64,000 nt of DNA, from contig LLCB01000050.1 in assembly GCA_001414345.1 (NCBI GenBank), positions 124,001-188,000 of the forward strand, in the 5' to 3' direction. The notes beneath the pieces were generated by a model. It was not told the DNA's origin and did not search any database. It saw only the letters and a list, made by a program, of their open reading frames with translations. The position numbers and the translations under genes are program-made. Every line of letters begins with the position of its first letter. The first letter of the stretch is position 1. Of this stretch, positions 37,155-50,300 are shown in pieces. The DNA comes from Hymenoscyphus infarciens. Taxonomy: Eukaryota; Ascomycota; Leotiomycetes; Helotiales; Helotiaceae.

Positions 37155-40100
37155 CTAAAACTAAACTCTCCTTCTTTACCTAGGAAGGCTTTTACTAATA
37201 TCCTAATAATAATATATATATTTACTTATATTAAATCTACTAAATTTACTATTCTCTTCTATAAAGCCTAACCTATTTACATCGAGTAGTAAGGTCTAGT
37301 ATTCTTCTATTAGCTACGTCGAGTCCTTTAAAGGTAACCTATTAACCTAAGAACTATTCTACTCTACTTTAGAGTTAGTAAAGCTAATCCCTCTTCCCCC
37401 TTCTATTAACGTTATCTCTTAATCTAGCTTAAGAACTCGACCTAAAAAAATATATATACTAGCTATTATTATACTACTACTACCTCCTCCTACTAAGGTA
37501 ACTACTAGTTCCTTATAGTATAAGATCTCTAAATTACCTCTATCTAACTCTACCTTATAATAAATTCTTAAAGTAATAACCTTATTAATAAGTAAAGTTT
37601 ATAAACTTAAAGTAAATACTTTAAATATAGCTAGTACTTCCTATTAATATACCTCTATTTAGCTATAAACTTTTAATATAACTCGTTTCTCTTCTATAGT
37701 TCTATTATCTAAGAAGATAAGTAGAATAGCTAATCCTTACTAATTTATTATAGAAGACGAATTTACCTATATAACCTAAGAAACTGAAATTATAATAAAG
37801 TTATCTATTAATACTAACTACTTTAAGTTTAAGAAAGTAAGAATGAATTTAATTTACTATTATACTTCTAGAAGAGCCTAAAACTATATTTACCTAAGAT
37901 ATAAGTTTAATACTATTAACTAGTTCTATAGCTATAAAGAGATATTAACTTACTAGTACCTCTAAAATATTACTATTAGCCCTTACTTATACTAAGAAGC
38001 TTATATTTAATACTAAGACCTTATTATATTAAAGATAGAAACTTTTTATAACTTCTATACTAAGTTCTAATAACTTATAAATATAGCTAAAGTTCTTCTA
38101 TAAGACTAGGTAGAAGACTTATAGAATAAGTTAACCCCTATACTATACTAATCTCTTATTATTACTAAGTTCTAAGCTAAGAGAGATATAAACTCCTTTT
38201 ATAATCTTATAAGTAGTATTAATAGTAACCTTTAAAATCTCGCTTCTTAAAAGGTATAAGTAATAAACTTTCCTTCTATCTTAAACTTATATACGCCTAC
38301 TCTTATACTTACTAGCCCTTCTTCCTCTATAGCCTCTTTTATCTCTCTTAGACGCCTTAACACCTCTACTATAAATAACTACTTAACTCTAGAACTATTA
38401 GATAAGTACTTTAACTATAGTAAGCCTAGTTATTACGTTAAGGATTATCTAAAGCTATAAATATATAAGGTTAACCTTAAAGAGCTTAAAGGAAAAGATA
38501 CTAGCTTAGAGTTAAGAAACAAAGAAGCCTAAGAGAAGACTTCTTCTTAGATAAATATAGAATTAATCTCTCTAAGATTAATCTATAGTTATTAATTAGT
38601 AAAAAAGCGTTTACTTTACTTAGTATAATAACTATTAATAGATTTAGTATATAAACTACTACTCTTAGTAACCTTAGAGTAAATGCCTTTTCTTTTATAA
38701 ATATATAACTTAGTTATAACTTTATAAAGTTTTATAGTTTAAAGACTAAAAGACTTTTTACCTCTATTAAGATTTATAAATATAATAGAGAAATTAGAAG
38801 TAAAGCTATATACTATCTCTTTTTAAATTATATCTTAAATAGCTATAAATTCTTTAATATACTATTTATCTTCTTAGACTTAGGTCTATATAATATTATC
38901 TTTAATTAGAGGTTCTTTAAGTACTTTTATATTAATATTAATATAACTTATTAGAAATTACTCTAGCTTAATAACTTTAAGCCTTACTTTTCTACTTAAT
39001 AGCTAACTCCTCTCCTTTAAGACGCTATATAACTAAAAGACTTTATACCCTCTTACTAGAATAAAGCTAATACTTATAACCGAGCTATAGAAATAGACGA
39101 ATAGCGCTAATAAAGTAGAAGGCTCTTAAAGCCTATAGATTACCTTAAAATTAATACTATAACCCTAGCTAGTTATATCTTAACTATATATAGTAGAGGA
39201 GGCTATAAGTCTTTAATATAAGTAAAATACTAGGTTATAAAGAAAGAACTTAAAGGCGTTATAAAGAAGGTACTCGCCCTAGTATACTATTAGAAACCCT
39301 TTATCTTAAAGAAGTTAGACTCTATTATTAACATTTTAGCTATTTTAGCTATAGGAATATATTATTACTTACTCTAAGAGGATAGTAAGATGTTTACTAC
39401 TAGTATATATAAAATTAATACTATTATAGCTAATTAAGAACTAGATATAGCCTCTAATATTACTCTTTCTAATAAGTACTAGGACTTTAAAGAGGTATTT
39501 TCTAAAGCTACCTTAGATACCCTCCTACCTTACTAATACTATAACTATAAGATTAATCTTAAAGGTCTAAATACTCTTAGATATTCCCTTCTATATAAGA
39601 TATCTATAAAAGAGTTATTAGCTATAAAAGAATATATCTTAGAGAATCTCTATAAAGAGTTTATTAAATATAACTAGTCCTCTTTTACTACTCCTATTCT
39701 ATTTATAAAGAAAGTAGATAGAAGGCTACGTTTCTATATTAACTTTTAAAAACTTAATAATCTTACTTAAAAAGACTACTATCTATTACCTCTAATTAAT
39801 AAAACACTTATATATATTAGTTAAGCTTATATTTTTACTAAGCTAGATATCTAGTAAGCCTTCTACTATATATAAATAGATTTAAACACTAAGGAATTAA
39901 CTACTTTTTATATCTACTATAGAACGTATAAGTATAAGGTTCTACTATTTAGTCTAATAAATAGCCTATCTACTTACTAGTACTATATAAACAACGTCTT
40001 ATTTAACTATTTAAACAACTTCTACTCTACTTACTTAGATAATATCCTTATCTACTTATTAAACGTCTTTAAATATAAAAAGTATATATAAAAAGTCTTT

Positions 40101-42578
40101 TAACGTTTTAAAGATACTAGGTTATAGGTTAATATTAAGAAGTATAAGTTTAATATTAAGAAGATAAAATACCTTAGGTTTATTATTAGTACTAATAGTA
40201 TTAAAGTAGACCTTAAAAAGGTCTTAGTAGTATAGAAATAGTAAGCTCTAAAGATAGTAAAAGGCGTTTAGAGCTTCCTTAGTTTCTATAACTTCTACTA
40301 AAGGTTTATCTAGAACTATAGTATAATTATAAAGCTCTTAGTACGTCTAATATAGAATAACATACCTTTTAATTTTAATAAAGAGTACTAAGAAGTGTTT
40401 AAAGACCTAAAAGTAGTACTTACCTCTATACTAATTCTCTACTACTACTCTCCTAATCTTCTTACTATAATTAAGATAAACACTTTAGATAGAATTATTA
40501 TTAGAGTATTATAATAATAATAAGCTAATAGAGAATAGTACCTTATAGCCTACTTTAGTAAGACTATATCTCTAGCTAAGTATAACTATAAAATATATAA
40601 TAAAGAGCTACTTACTATTATATACTTACTTATAGAATAGAGACTAGAACTATAAAGCACTTATTTAAAAATCTATATTTATACTAATTATAAGGCACTT
40701 AAGTACTTTATAACTACTAAGTAACTTATTACTTATTAAGTAAGGTAGGCTAAAGCCTTAGCTAAGTACTATTTTATTATTATATTCTATTTAAAGCGTA
40801 AGAATAGTAAGACAGATGCTTTAACTTATAAAGTAAATAAGATACGCTTATAGAAGGAACTTAAAAAGTAGTACTAGACTTATATACTCCTAATAAAGGA
40901 ATAAGTTAATATAGAAGCGCTTAAAGACCTAGAAGTTAAAATAAGCTTAATTATACTAGCTTTAGTTAATAATAACTACTTCTAAGAATTATTTACACTT
41001 TTAGAACGAATCTACTAAGTAAATAAGAATACTATAACACTTTAAGCTATATAAGCATAAGCTAAAACTAATACTAATTCCCTATATACCTTAGAGGAAG
41101 GCCTTTTACTTTACTAAAACTACTTAGTAGTACTAGACGTAGATATACTAAGAATAGACCTAATTTATAAGGCTTATAATTAGATACTTTTAGCTTATCT
41201 AAGAAGGGATAAGACCTACTAGATTCTATATTTAAGATATATTTAATAAAATATAAAAGCTAATATTATAAGATATATATAAAACTATTATAATTATAGA
41301 AGAGTAGACGTTTCTTAAAACAAAATACCTAGCTATCTATACCTACTCCTAATACTACTATATATATAGTAATATATAGTTATAGATTTTAAGTCCTTTC
41401 TAGTTAATAAGTATAGTTATAATAACATATTTATAGTAATAGACTACTTATCTAAATAGTCTATTTTAATACCTTACTATAAGAATATTACTTCTAAATA
41501 GATAGTAAGGTTATATATTAAACACGTTTTATAATACTATAGGATTCTAGAAAGTATAATATTAGATAGAAGCTCTTACTTTATTACTACGTTTTAAAGA
41601 GAGTTTACTTAAATCCTAGGTGTTCAGCTTCGACTCTTAACTATAAACTACGCTTAAATAGATAGCTAGACTAAGATTATAAATTAATACCTTAATTAGT
41701 ACTTATAGCTATATATTAATTATTATTATACTAATTAGTCTAAGATCTTTCTAATAATAGACTATATATAGTTAGTACTACTTTATAGTACTATTAGAAT
41801 ATCGCCTTTTAAGTTATAGAAGGGATATATACTAAGAACCTTATTTAACTAGTAAATACTAGAACTAGCTAATATAAAAGAACGGCTATTATAAAAAGAG
41901 GTTATAGTAGTTATAAAGATAATCTAAGAGGTCTTAGATATAGGCTAAGTAAATATATTAAAAGCTTAATAGAAGAAGGAATAAGACGTAAATAAATATA
42001 GATAAGACGTTGATTTTAGAGTAGGAGATATAGTCTTTATTATAATAAAAGACTAGGTAACTTAACAACTAAGCTAAAAGCTAGACTACTAGATAGCTAG
42101 CCCTTTTAAGATTCTTAAGAAAGTAGATTCTACTTTCTAATTATAACTACTAGCTTCTATTAAAGTTTACTCTATCTTCGCCTCTAAAAAGTTATATAAG
42201 GCTATAGACGATCCCTTACTAGGATAGGTAGTTATACTACCCTCGTCGATCGTTATAAATAAAGAAGAGGAATAGAAGGTCGAAGAAATACTAGCTAATA
42301 AGAAGAGATAGTAGTCTCTCTATTACTAAATTAAGTAGAAAGGCTATAATAAAGACCTTAATTAGTATCTAGCTTAATAACTAATATATATACTATAACT
42401 AGTAGAGAGGTTCTATTTAGAGAAGCTAAAAATAGCTAGTCTCTTAGAAGCTCTTCTACTATAGAAAACAGTATATAAGGCTAAGAGGGAGGATTATAGC
42501 GTGCTAGAGCTTAATACTTCTATATTAAAAGAGGACAAAGCCGCTTAGTTATAAGAGGCTCTTTTAAAGGGGGGGTAG

Positions 42579-42769
42579 TATAATAGTCCTAGTTATATAC
42601 GTTACTTATATAACTAGGTTAGCCTAAGGCTTTACTAAGGCTTTGCTTAATATATATAAATAAAGCTAGAGTGCTTATACTCTTCGCTTTTCTCTTTAGT
42701 TTAGTTTTCCTTAATATTAGGTACTATTCTATAAGCACTCTCTTTATATATTTATAGAGAGCTGTTATA
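42579..42769 (+). repeat. 3' LTR of the Gypsy element
   Basis: 191 bp, directly after the polypurine tract, ending gagagctgttata and followed by the tatct duplication. Confidence 0.9.
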
Positions 42770-44070
42770 TATCTTAAGATAGAAGAGTATAATATTAAGT
42801 ATACTTATTATCTATAAGAGAGAGAAGCCTAGGTTAAAATCTATTAGCTAAAAAGAGGTAAAATTAAAAGGTTAAAGTAAAAAGAGGTAAAGTTAAAATA
42901 AGAGTTAAAGCTTATCTCTTACTCTTCTTTTAGAATAAAAACTAGGTAAATAAATTAAGTACTTAGGCAGATACTAGAGAGTAATAAAGTAGGCTAAATA
43001 ACGTAATCTAAGAGTTAATATTAGTATTATTTATATAACTAGATACTACCTTAGAGCGATAATCGTCGTTCTATAGTTTTTCTACTATAGCTTAAGTAGA
43101 GGCTATCTAGCTAGGTTCCTAAGCCTTTTCTAAGTACTCCTACTTATAAGCTAGATAGAGTACTACTATAGTAGTATATACTAGTACTCTTCTAGTTAAA
43201 TCATAGTATTTAGAGATCTTTTCCTACTCTAAGGTATTATTAGTAAAGTAAAAGAGAAAGAGAAGAGGATATTATTTACCTTTTTAAAGTAAGAATAGTA
43301 TAGCTAGATTATTAATATACTTCTTTTAAGCCTTTTTAAAAAGAAAGAGAATAAAGTCTATTATTTAAGAGTACTTAAAAGAGTTAAAAAAGAGCCTTAT
43401 CTAATTAAATTAATAAGAGATTAAGAAGTAAAAGTAGTACTATACTTACTAAACCGAGTTTAGACTAATTATAAGTAGTAATTATATTATTAAGATTAAA
43501 CTTATATATATTTTAAAAGTACTTAATCTTAAGCCTTAAAATAATTACTCTTTAAATACTTCTATACTAGGATATCTAACGTGTTTTATTAGCTTAGAGT
43601 ATAGTAAAGCCCTTAGTTAACTTCTTAAATTCGTTATATAATATTATACTTATATATATCTTTTTTATAAAGTTAAAGAGGTATTTAAGAGTATTATAAA
43701 CTTTAAACTCTTATAAAGGGTCTTAGGAGTAGATATCTTCTAATTAGTTTATTTTAAGCTTAAAATCTATATACTTTTTAGAGGCTATATCTCTAGTAGT
43801 AAAGTAGAGTATATAGTATATATATTAAATTTAGTAGTACTTAGCCTAGCTTCTTATATTACTTTTACTTAGTACTAAAGTAACTTAGTAAAGTATAATA
43901 TTATTATTAGATATATTATTTATAAGAAAATAGCTAATTTTATTAAAAATATCTATTTATTTATTTTTATTTATTTATTACTATTTAACGTTAGACAGAG
44001 TCTAGATCGCGTAGTCTAGGTCTTAAAAAGTCTTAAAAGAGAGCAAATAACACTAGAGGAGTACTCTAGA

Positions 44071-44762
44071 CTATCTCTTCAGTTATTCTTATACTCTACG
44101 TATAGACGCGTTTAGTAGTCCGGTTTAAAACTACTCTTATTTAGAGTAGTTTTAGACTAAAATCTAGGTAGCTTCGAACTACGATGCTGCTAAGCTAGTT
44201 TAGGAGTGCTAAGATATCAAAATCTGAATTAAAGCTCTTTCTATCTCTTTCTAACATAGCTAATTACTACTATAAATGGGTATATTATACTGCTTATACT
44301 AGCTCTTAGTTTGACGTGTGTAAGGTAGGCGCGCCGCGCACTTGAGAGGCCTTCTCTTTGAGAGGCCTTCTCTTTAAGAGGACTTTTTTAGTAGCTTTTG
44401 AGGCTCTTTTAGTAGACTTTTTCGTCCTAGCTTATTAGCATTAGCCTTGCGCTATTCTAGAGGAGGTATATTAATTAAAAAGAAGGATAAAAGAGTATAA
44501 AAGTGGCGGTAGAAGTGGTAGAAGTAGTAGGAGTAGGTATTATAGGCTAACTTACGCTGAAATAATCATTTTTTTAGTAGAGCTTTTTAAATATAAGATT
44601 ATAGGTAAATCATCGTTGAATTTCAGCATCGTTATATACTTTAGTAGAGTTTAAAGAATAAGATAATGATTTAAATATTTAGTCGCGTCAGAGCTGGAAA
44701 TATAAGGTTAGAACCGCGTTCTACTAAATCACGTGAGGTGTAAGGATAACTGAAGAGATAGA
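44071..44762. mobile_element. Small TIR element (MITE-like)
   Basis: The left end ctatctcttcagttattc (44,071) and the right end, whose reverse complement reads ctatctcttcagttatcc, form a TIR of about 31 bp whose differences are all C/T. The interior of about 630 bp keeps a small GC-rich patch (gtaggcgcgccgcgcac, near 44,326) and a 16-bp tandem repeat (gagaggccttctcttt). No target duplication was found, so the borders may be a few bases off. Confidence 0.55.
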
Positions 44763-44849
44763 GAGCGTAAACAAGTAAGCTAATTTATAAAAGACAGTTT
44801 AAAAAGAAGCTCTACTTTTAAAACAGCTCTTATTCTTAAATAGTTTAAT

Positions 44850-47800
44850 AAGTTAGAAGAAGATAAAGGAGATATATAAAAGTATAAGAGAGAGAAGAGA
44901 GATAAAGTAATTAAACTATTTTAAGAGATAGATCTTTATAAAGAATTTAGTCTTAGTATAGACCTTATAAAAGAGTTCCTTAGACCTAGATTTAAAGAGG
45001 AGTTAAGGCTTTCTCTCAACCTCGGCTAATAGCCTTAAGTCCTTCTTATTTATAAGCTTATAAAAGAGTAGATAGAATTATATCTTTACCTTCTTATATT
45101 TATAGTTTCTTAACTCTAGAAGTATATTAAAGTAGAAGAAGTAAAAGTAGTACGCTATAAAGTCTCTATAGCTAGTATAAGCTATAATTAGCTAAGCTAG
45201 GACCTCTCTTAGTAGCTTAAGAGTCTTAGGCTTTAAGGACTAGGAAGTAAGACCTAGCCTCTTATAAGTGTCTAGGAGTATAGTCTACTAAAGTTAATTT
45301 ATAAGCTTAATTCCTATCTCCTTAGCCTTATAATTAAGTATAGTAGTATAGAGTAAGAGGTAGAAGCTAGGAGGAGGAGTTAAGTAAGCTACTTTCCTTA
45401 TAGCTTAGTCGGCTATTATATTACTATAGATTCTTATATAACTAGGGTACTATCTTATTTAAATTTTCCTAGAGTATAGCTAGGTAAAGTTAAAGACCTT
45501 ATTAAAGGTTCCTTATAACGTGCTATAAAACTAGTAAGTTAGTTAGAGTATAGCTTTAAGGTTATTAAAGTAAATCTAGTATTTTATAGCTAAGGACTAA
45601 AAAGGGGATCTAAAGGCTAGTTTAAGGCTAAGTAGAGCGGCTTTTATCTCTATATCGTAGATTTCTAAGGTTTTATTAAAAGAGAAGAGCTTTATATTTA
45701 ATATAACTCTTTCTTTTATAAGACATATACCTCTACTAGTGCTTTTATTATCTAAGTAAGAGCTATTAGTAAATATAACTAAGTTTATAAGAAGGACTAA
45801 GGTAAGGAATTTAAGGAATTTAGCTTTATAGGATTCTTTATTACTATTAGAGCTTAGGCCTACTACTTTAAGAAGACAGGTTTATTAGTTAAAACCTCTA
45901 TTCTATAAAGAGTCTTAAATTAGATCGATTTCTTTTAAGAGAGAGAGAGGTTAAGAGAACTAGTAAATAAGCCTAGCCTTTAAGTAAGAGTTATTTAAGT
46001 ATTACTTAAGTAAGTAAGCTAAGTTAAAACGTTAGGTTCTAGCTTTAAAAGCTCTACCTTTAGTAATAAGAGTAATCTTAGTAGCTAATAAGCTAGATTT
46101 TATAAGGAGTACTAAGGTAGGGGTAGTTTTATAGACTAAGAGGATAATTCTAGTATACTTTATAACTACTCTATCTAAGAGTATTAGATAATAACTAATC
46201 TAGTTATTTATAGAGCTTATACTACCTGTTTTTCTTATCTAGCCTAGGTACTAGGTCTTATATCTAAAGTAAGTAATTAAAAGGATATAAGCTATAGTAG
46301 CTTATTTTAAGAGGTATAGAGAGGATTCTCTTACTATATTTATTATGTTTTTAAGAGTATTAGCTATAAAGGTAGCTTTATTAGCTATTCTTTTAATATA
46401 GTTATAAAAAGTAAGATAAGAGTTAAAGAAGATATTAAGCTACTAAAGCTCTTTTATAAGCTCTATTATCTTTCCTTTAACTATAATAGAAGAGAGAGGT
46501 TAAATCTCTCTTTCTTTTTACTTTCTTTTATAAGAGAAGTAGATAAGTTCTAACTTTTTAGTATTAAAGGTAATACTCTTGTCTATATTCTACTTAAGTA
46601 CGCTAGTTACTTATTCTATAAGTAGTATAATATTCTCTGCTTTTAAGAGTCTAGAGGTAAGTAGTCTAATATTATTAGTATAGCTAAATCTCTATACTAC
46701 TAGAAGTAAGCTAACTCCTAGCTTAAATAAAGGTTAGATATATAGTATAAAAAGGATTAGTAAGATAAGTAAGCCTTAAAAGAGGCTATATTTAAATAAG
46801 GTAGTATCTCTTATCTCTTTATTAAGCTTTACTTTTATAGATCTATTAGTTAAGAAGAAGAAGACTTATTCTATAAAGTAGTATAGCTATTCTTGTTTTC
46901 TAAGTCTTTTAATTAAGTAGCTAGGGAGTACTATATTAAAAGCTCTCTTAATATTAAGTATAAGAAGAGAGGCTTCTTATTTATCTATAAGAGCTAACTT
47001 AATATTAAAGGTAAGGTAAGTAGTAAGGTCTATAATAGCTCTTAGTAGGAGAGTACTAAACTAGTTCTATCTTAGAATAGCGTATTTAATAGTTATTTAA
47101 GAGACTTACTTAATAAGAAGCCTTTTAAGCCCTTTTCTAAGAACCGAGAGTAGTATAATTAGCTAGTATACTTAAGAAGAAGATTTGTCTTTTTTATTAG
47201 GCTTTAGAATAATAGTAATAATAGTAGTATAGAAGATCTTTAGGTAAAAGCTTATCTTAATATAGCCTTTAAATAAAGAGAGAATAAGACTTAATATTTA
47301 TAGCTAGGCTGCTTTAAAAACCCTTATTATAAGCTTATCCTCTTCTAGTATAGTTAAAGCTTTACTAAGGATTAATTCCTTAACCTTATATAAAGTAAGG
47401 TTAGCTTATAAGAGAGACTAAGAAGTAGTAGTTAGAGTATTAAATAGAATATCTCTAACCTTAGCCTTATTTATAAGTAGCTCTTATACTAAGATCTTTT
47501 ACTTTTCTTAAGTAGTAAAGCTTAATTAGCCTACTAAGTCTCTTAAGAGTAAGGACTTATAGACCCTAGTACTCTAGTACTACTTATAAATCTTAAAAAC
47601 GTCTTTACTTCTTATTATCTTATTAATTAGACTATAGAAGTATTCTCTCTTTACTTTCTAGATCTCTTACTTTAGACTCTTATAAAGAGACTTTAAGGCT
47701 CGTAGGTTTATCCTACGTCTTTATACTTACCTAGCCTTAGTAGCTACTACCTAGTACTTCTTATTCTACTAAGAGTGTCTAAATCTATAACTAAGTCTTT

Positions 47801-50300
47801 ACTTAGTACTATAAAGGTATATATTATATATACTCTTAGTAATAAATCTTATTAGAGCCTCTAATAAATTAGTATTTAGTTGCTTTATAAGTTTAAATAG
47901 CTATTATGTTTTAAGCTTACTTTAAAGAGTTATTTTAAAGGTTTTAGTATTAAGAGTACTAAGCTTTAAAGGTAGGTCCTTCTCTATTAGATTTCTTATA
48001 TATAAGAGCTAAGTAAGAAGTAGAAGGTGATCTAAGCTATATTTAAAAGAGAGGTCTATCTTAGTAGAGGCTCTTCTTTAGAAGAGGTTATTAGAGTAAA
48101 AGGTAAGGTTAAGAGTATTATTAAGGTTATATATTTATATCTTAGAAGAGATAGAAAGTTATAGCTCTCTATCTTCTATCTAGCTAATAAGTAGAGAGGA
48201 CTATATACTTTCTTAGCTAAGGAAGTCTAGTTACTAGAGCTAGCTCTTTAAATTTAAGTCTCTAGTTATAAGAGTATTTATAGTATAGATATATTCTAAG
48301 TTAAGGATAAGGTTAATAGCCTCTCTAGTACTCTTAGTACTTAGAGGAGTATTATATATATTAAAGATATATAGTAGAAGGCTTTAAGAGAGCGTAATCT
48401 TAATATAAATAAGGTCTTAGTAATTAAGTAAGAGTGTAATTAGCAATTATTAGCTTAAGAGGATACTTACCTCTTTTTATATAAAAGTAAGTATTTAAGA
48501 GAGGTTCTTATTCTAGTTATAAATAGGTAAAAAGCAGGTATAGTTTAAGTAGTATCTTATAATCTAATAGTTAATCTCCTTTTAGTAAATATATAGTTCT
48601 TATATAAGAACTATATCTACTTATCTAGAGTATATAAGTTAGAGAGCTAGTTCCTAGTACTTACTAGACTTATATATATTAATTTATAAGACTTAGAGAT
48701 AGTATTATTTAAGAGGTCCTTACCTACTTATAAGAGGAGAAGATTAAAGTAAGCGTTAAGGCTTTTAGGTTAAGAGATAGAGTATAAGAGTAGAGAAGAG
48801 GAGGTATTTAGAATAGCCTCCTTACTTAATTAAGGGTTTAAAGAAGGAGGAGAAGTAGTAAGATAGTCTATTTCTATATCTATAAAGCTATAAGACGAAT
48901 CGTCTTCTTTTCTTAGTTATTACTTAGAGTATACTTATTAAATAGATCTTATATTCTCTACTAAAGACAGAGGTTTAGTAGCTTTTAGCTAGAGTTAATA
49001 TATAATATTATCTAAGGTATAAAGACTACTATAGTATAAGCATTTTAATTTATATTAAGAGTATTTAATATACTAAGAATAGAAGTCTTCTAAGTATTTT
49101 ATACTACTATAGAGGTAGTATTATTAGCTTTTATTATAATTCTAAGTATTATACTATTACTAGTACTTTAAGTACTAAATTATAGTAGACTTCTTTAGAA
49201 GGCGTTTTAAGTAGACTCTACTACTTAGAATTAAGGTTATATTTAAGATAGTAGAGAGGCCTCTTACGTCCTCTTCTTTAAAGAAGGCTATCTAAGTAGT
49301 ATAGAATAGGTTATTTAAGAGAGAGCTAGTAGCTATATAAACTTTTATAGAGTTAGCTCTAATTCATTCCTTAATTACTAATACTACTACTTTAGAAGTA
49401 GTAAAGGCTAAGGTTAATTAAATTACTTCTACTTAAGTAATCTAGATAGATTCTATCTTCTAAGAGATACTTAAAATATAGAAAGCTGTCTAGTCTTATA
49501 AAAGCTCTATTCTAGTAGTACTAAAAAGAGTTTATATACTAGCTTTCTTTACTAAGAGAGATTATAAAGCTTTTTTATCTTTAAAGATAATAGTAAAGCT
49601 AGAATTAACTAAGAGTACCTTATATACTAGGTCTTTATATCTAATTCCTAGATTATAAAGTACTAGGAAAATAGTATAGGTAGAGTAGACTCTATCTAAA
49701 GAGTTAAGTAGAATTTAGATAAAGAACCTAGGTCTCTTATTCTTATTCTTCTAAATAAAAGAGAGAGAGTAAGGTAGAGTTATTATTATTACTATTATCT
49801 TCTTTAAAGACTTAGTAGTTTAAAGTATCTTTTTAAGTAATAAAGTATCCTTAGTAGTCTATATATAAGAAATTTTTCTTATAGTATTTAAAAAGGAGAG
49901 AAGGGTTAGAGAGAGTATAATAGTATCCTTATACCTTAAGTAAGTGTTATAGGCTAAGGGAAAGAGAGATAAGGTCTCCTTAGTATATACCTTATAGTAA
50001 GAGAGGCTAAGGTTAGTAACCTAGGTATAGAAGGTTTAAAGAAGAGGTAAGAGATCTAAAAGAGTACTATTAAGAATAGTATTTAAATAGTAGTCTATAG
50101 CTTCTCTAATATCTCTAAAGAAGGTTTAGGCTATAGTACCTTATTTAAGAGACCTAGAAGTCTTAGAGATAAAGTATTATTAGATAGCTATAATAAGAGG
50201 AATTAAGCAAACCTCTCCTTTTCTTACTCCTCTTCTTAGAAGCGTAGGTAAGAATAGAGAGCCTTCTAAGAGGGACTCTATAAAAGGAATTTCGCTTCTT
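44850..50300 (-). mobile_element. Tad1-like LINE, RIP-degraded
   Basis: Reading the minus strand from right to left, an endonuclease-like relic lies near 48.2-48.5 kb (STREAINLILNLEYI and a TRDLNL motif for the GDFNL box). Reverse transcriptase follows near 46.4-47.5 kb, with FSYTNNIRL at about 46,670-46,700 in place of F-YADD-L, then the Tad1-style KKLELIYFSYKRK. RNase H is at about 45.4-45.8 kb (FTNSSYLDNKS, then EIYDIEIKAALLSL and a relic of the WVPGHxGIxGNExAD box, YPSYIRIYSNIIAD). The order EN-RT-RNaseH is that of Tad1-clade non-LTR elements. The upstream 48.9-50.3 kb may be ORF1. Both ends are approximate, and no tail or duplication was found. Confidence 0.8.

Larger units (their letters stand above)
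36964..42769 (+). mobile_element. Ty3/Gypsy chromodomain retrotransposon, RIP-degraded
   Basis: 191-bp LTRs (36,964-37,154; 42,579-42,769) and the exact 5-bp duplication tatct (36,959-36,963; 42,770-42,774) define the element; a purine run aaagggggggtag precedes the 3' LTR. Coding relics in order are a gag zinc knuckle at 38,406-38,447 with the Cys codons turned into Tyr (YFNYSKPSYYVKDY), reverse transcriptase near 39.6-40.25 kb (TPILFIKKVDRRLRFYINF, YIFTKLDI, and TYLDNILIYL for the YLDD box), RNase H near 40.4 kb, an integrase region, and a C-terminal chromodomain near 42.32 kb (IKxKGYNKDLN). Stops are TAA/TAG in place of Gln or Trp. The order RT-RNaseH-IN-chromodomain marks a chromovirus. 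It is not functional. Confidence 0.93.

Noticed and set aside
44277..44420. CRISPR-like or regulatory repeat array
   Set aside because: Only two copies of a 16-bp unit in a eukaryotic MITE; a simple tandem repeat explains it.
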